From: Phallus indusiatus
Lineage: Eukaryota > Basidiomycota > Agaricomycetes > Phallales > Phallaceae
Direction: 5' to 3'
Length of the DNA: 64,000 nt
Assembly: GCA_027605045.1 (NCBI GenBank)
Contig: JAQFWX010000001.1
Location: 1,054,001 to 1,118,000, forward strand
This document shows positions 61,598 to 64,000 of this stretch, piece after piece. How positions within the stretch are numbered: the stretch's first letter is position 1; each line of letters opens with the position of its first letter. Under the pieces are notes generated by a model that was not told where the DNA came from, did not search any database, and saw only the letters and a list, made by a program, of their open reading frames with translations. The position numbers were made by a program, and so were the translations under genes.

Positions 61598-61888
61598 TCA
61601 CTGAGCAGCGAGTATAGTAGGGTCGACGTTGTAAACTTGGTTATTCCACGTAATGGATGCAGCTTGAATCGTATGTTGACGAGTCCAAATGAAGATCGTG
61701 CGGACATGGATGTAATGTCCAAATTGTGGACTATTGACAGAAAGAATGACAGTAGCGGTCGAAGTGGTGTTCTGGACCTGTCCGTCGTAAAGGAATCTCA
61801 GTGTGAGAGGGATTCTTGCACCCTCAGGAATGGTAGGGTACGGAGGAGGAGGGGGTCTGAATCTCAGAAGGAGATCTTGAGAACTCAT
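61598..61888 (-). CDS. Small conserved protein, unknown, copy 1
   Basis: A single exon of 96 residues, ATG at 61888. It starts MSSQDLLLRFRPPPPPYPTI and continues with GARIPLTLRFLYDGQVQNTT, SPQFGHYIHVRTIFIWTRQH and SITWNNQVYNVDPTILAAQ. About half the residues are identical to the gene at 63347, and differences fall mostly at third codon positions or surface-like residues. That is good evidence that both are real coding genes. No cysteine, signal peptide or membrane helix. The alternating hydrophobic pattern suggests a small all-beta domain. I do not recognise the family. A TATATAAA box on the minus strand near 62195-62205 could serve as promoter with a 300 bp leader. Confidence 0.72.
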   Translation of the reverse strand: MSSQDLLLRFRPPPPPYPTIPEGARIPLTLRFLYDGQVQNTTSTATVILSVNSPQFGHYIHVRTIFIWTRQHTIQAASITWNNQVYNVDPTILAAQ

Positions 61889-63346
61889 GGTTGGTTATTT
61901 ATCTAGAAAAGTATCAACGTTTCAAATTAGTTTTGAACTGGGATACTGAGGCTTCAGCTTTATTCTACCTAGGCTATTTAGAATCAGGCGCATAACGTCA
62001 ATATCACCTTGGATCGAGTGAAAAGGACTCTCACATGACAAGGACAAGGAAAAAGCTATTCAGCGGGGTGTTAACGTTCAAGCTCATCAACAAACTAGTG
62101 AATAACAAAGAAATACACACATTTGTGAGGTGTAATTGAAGAATGAAGGTAAAGAAGGCGGGTTAGTGAAAGGGAACGTAAGTCAGTGACGGATTTATAT
62201 ACAAGTACGACCTCTCTTGTGTGTTCGTATTGACATTAGTAGTGCCTGGCAGACGTTGACAAATTGTCAATATCATATCCTTTCTAGAAGTCCCATCCTG
62301 CAATCGCGCGCAATCGTAACCACATGTCAGGGACCTCCAGACGATGACTTCTTGTCATATCAGAATTGAGGGTCCGTTTATGGTCCATGACATTTAATCA
62401 ATTCAGATTCCTGCGACAATCTGTCTTCAAATTTTAGGTTAGAGCGTCACCACTGGTCATGAGATACGTCGCAGATAAAGTATGGAAATGATATGAAGAT
62501 CCAATTGATACCGTACGTCTTTACTCCATTGCTTAAGCCTAAAAGAATTCGCCTCCATTCGTTGTACGTATTATGTATGTTCATGGACGTAAATATGTAA
62601 AGTGTGGATTCTTCAAGGTGCGCAAGAATCGAAGAAGCGAGTTCGTCGGCGCTGATCTCATTCCGAGGACCGAGGGAAAAGGGGGTTTACACGGGACGTT
62701 GACACAAAGAAGTTTGGTGCGCATATACATCAAGGACACTCTTAACTGTCAATGCGGTATCCCAAAATACTTAAATGTTGACAGCGGGTGATGGTGCCCG
62801 CAAACGGGAACCGGATGTAGAAGACGCGAGGCATACTTGTAGCATACTCTGACATTGAGAAGAGTCGTGAGCCGAATTTCAAAGTAGCGCTCCACTGTCA
62901 TCGGGCTCTTGACATCTACTCAAGCGGCAGATTGCGACGAATTTTACCCGAGTCGCTTGTTTGAAGTCCGAGTTTTTACAAGTCTCTGCGACGAGCTGGA
63001 CTACATACTGCGCAGCAGGATCTCTGTCAAGCTGTCAATCGCGATGTTGCAAGTCTCGGGATATGACGAATCACCGTACCCGAGTCAACTTTTGGCCCAA
63101 TCCTGTCCTAGAGACTAAGGACAAAAATTTCATAATTGACTTTTCCGAGTCGCGCAACGGCGAAGGTTTAAATTAGAATTGAGAAAGAGAATGTTTTCTT
63201 CCTTTAGACATTTTAGGCACAAACTCATTACATAGCCAATCAAACATAATTCCATCATCGGTATTGAAAGTACAAGCGTGTCACTGAGAATATACCAAGT
63301 AGCAATATCTCAATCCAAAGCAATAATACATATTCGCTTCTACCCC
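61889..63346. other. Intergenic between the small paralogs
   Basis: Upstream region of the first small gene and downstream of the second. The frames at 62573-63176 show no motif. Several CGAGTC/TCTGCGACGAG-type short words repeat between 62930 and 63110. Confidence 0.45.
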
Positions 63347-63628
63347 TTAGAGAGCGAGTGTGATAGGATCAACGGGATGAACCTGGCCATCGACCGTGAT
63401 CGACGCAGATTGTATCGTATGGTGATTGGTCCAAATAAATACCGTTTCAACGTGAATGTACCGGCCATATTGTGGACTTTGCCCAGCAGCTACAACCCTA
63501 GCCGTTGCAGTGACGGTCTGAGATTGTCCGTTGTAAAGGAAGGTAAGGGAAAGGGGTACATTTGAGCCCTCGCAGACTGCAGGATATGAAGGGGGAGGCC
63601 TGAATCTCAAAAGGGGATCTCGAGACAT
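63347..63628 (-). CDS. Small conserved protein, unknown, copy 2
   Basis: A single exon of 93 residues, ATG at 63628. It starts MSRDPLLRFRPPPSYPAVCE, continues NVPLSLTFLYNGQSQTVTAT and SPQYGRYIHVETVFIWTNHH, and ends TIQSASITVDGQVHPVDPITLAL. It is a tandem paralog of the gene at 61598, 1.46 kb away in the same orientation. The RFRPPP, FLYxGQ, SPQ(F/Y)G, YIHV, FIWT and HTIQxASIT segments are unchanged. Upstream on the minus strand, a TATA-like sequence near 63912 lies at a distance similar to that in the other copy. Function unknown; a small soluble beta-rich protein is my guess. Confidence 0.72.
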   Translation of the reverse strand: MSRDPLLRFRPPPSYPAVCEGSNVPLSLTFLYNGQSQTVTATARVVAAGQSPQYGRYIHVETVFIWTNHHTIQSASITVDGQVHPVDPITLAL

Positions 63629-64000
63629 GATTTTGACTGTCTAGAGAGAAGATATTACAAAGTAAGTTACACCATTACCTACTGATACTTTATTGTGCTA
63701 TTTACTCATGCTGTAAAAGAATTTGAGCATGAAGTGCCAAGAAACAGGAGTGAGACTCACTGTTAACCAAAAATCAAATGGAGGCTATACAATATATAGG
63801 TCAGTTTACTCGACACGAAGGTACTATGGGAAGTATACACGCTTGCGCGAGCGTTGTGAAAGGAACAGAAAAGCGGGTGATAGTGAAATATGATGGGCTT
63901 GAACTGTCCGTATTTATACACAAAATTCATCTCGCTGTAGTAAACTCGTCTAGAAGTCAATATAGACATTCCTTGTCGGCATGCGATCCTGATCACATGT
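63629..64000. other. Promoter region of second small gene, window edge
   Basis: Upstream region of the gene ending at 63628, with a possible TATA-like sequence near 63912. No other gene seen before the window ends. Confidence 0.45.

Noticed and set aside
62900..63180. Overlapping plus-strand frames
   Set aside because: No motif; they lie in the spacer between the two small minus-strand genes.

Overview
The window is nuclear DNA of a filamentous basidiomycete, most likely an Agaricomycete. Genes are densely packed and cut by many introns of about 45 to 65 bp with GT..AG borders and very short exons. Several families are typical of mushroom-forming fungi: YbhE-type secreted beta-propellers, DUF6534 and DUF6533 membrane proteins, a TRI5-type terpene cyclase, and GMC/P450 sets. 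I rebuilt the gene models by hand from splice signals, reading-frame continuity and comparison of paralogs inside the window. Species cannot be named from the sequence.

Left part (0.6-16.9 kb): two tandem secreted beta-propeller (lactonase-fold) paralogs converge on a metallo-beta-lactamase. A decayed cytochrome P450 follows, in which the haem cysteine codon is now tyrosine. Next come a probable Cys-rich small protein, an intronless APH-fold phosphotransferase, a MAPEG membrane enzyme and an FHS/fucose-permease-like MFS transporter.

Middle (18.4-27.8 kb): two DUF6534 membrane-protein paralogs in opposite orientation enclose USB1 (U6 snRNA phosphodiesterase) and a DHA1-type drug-efflux MFS transporter.

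28.9-41.1 kb is the most interesting block. A TRI5-type terpene cyclase is followed by a GMC oxidoreductase (minus) divergent from a cytochrome P450 (plus), then a second GMC oxidoreductase (plus). Cyclase, hydroxylase and two flavin alcohol oxidases make a plausible terpenoid pathway, with the DHA1 exporter 3.7 kb upstream. The product cannot be read from sequence.

Right part (42.7-55.1 kb): a two-finger C2H2 protein, then a housekeeping row of MYG1, a 1268-residue RING-H2 protein, ETF-beta and the zinc chaperone ZNG1. The last two are divergent across a 74 bp promoter containing a perfect CRE palindrome.

55-64 kb is dynamic. It holds a DUF6533 membrane protein, two copies and one relic of an unknown family of about 95 residues, a decayed segmental copy of the ETFB/ZNG1 promoter plus ZNG1 exons, and, inside that copy, a 545 bp foldback element with a perfect 10 bp target-site duplication.
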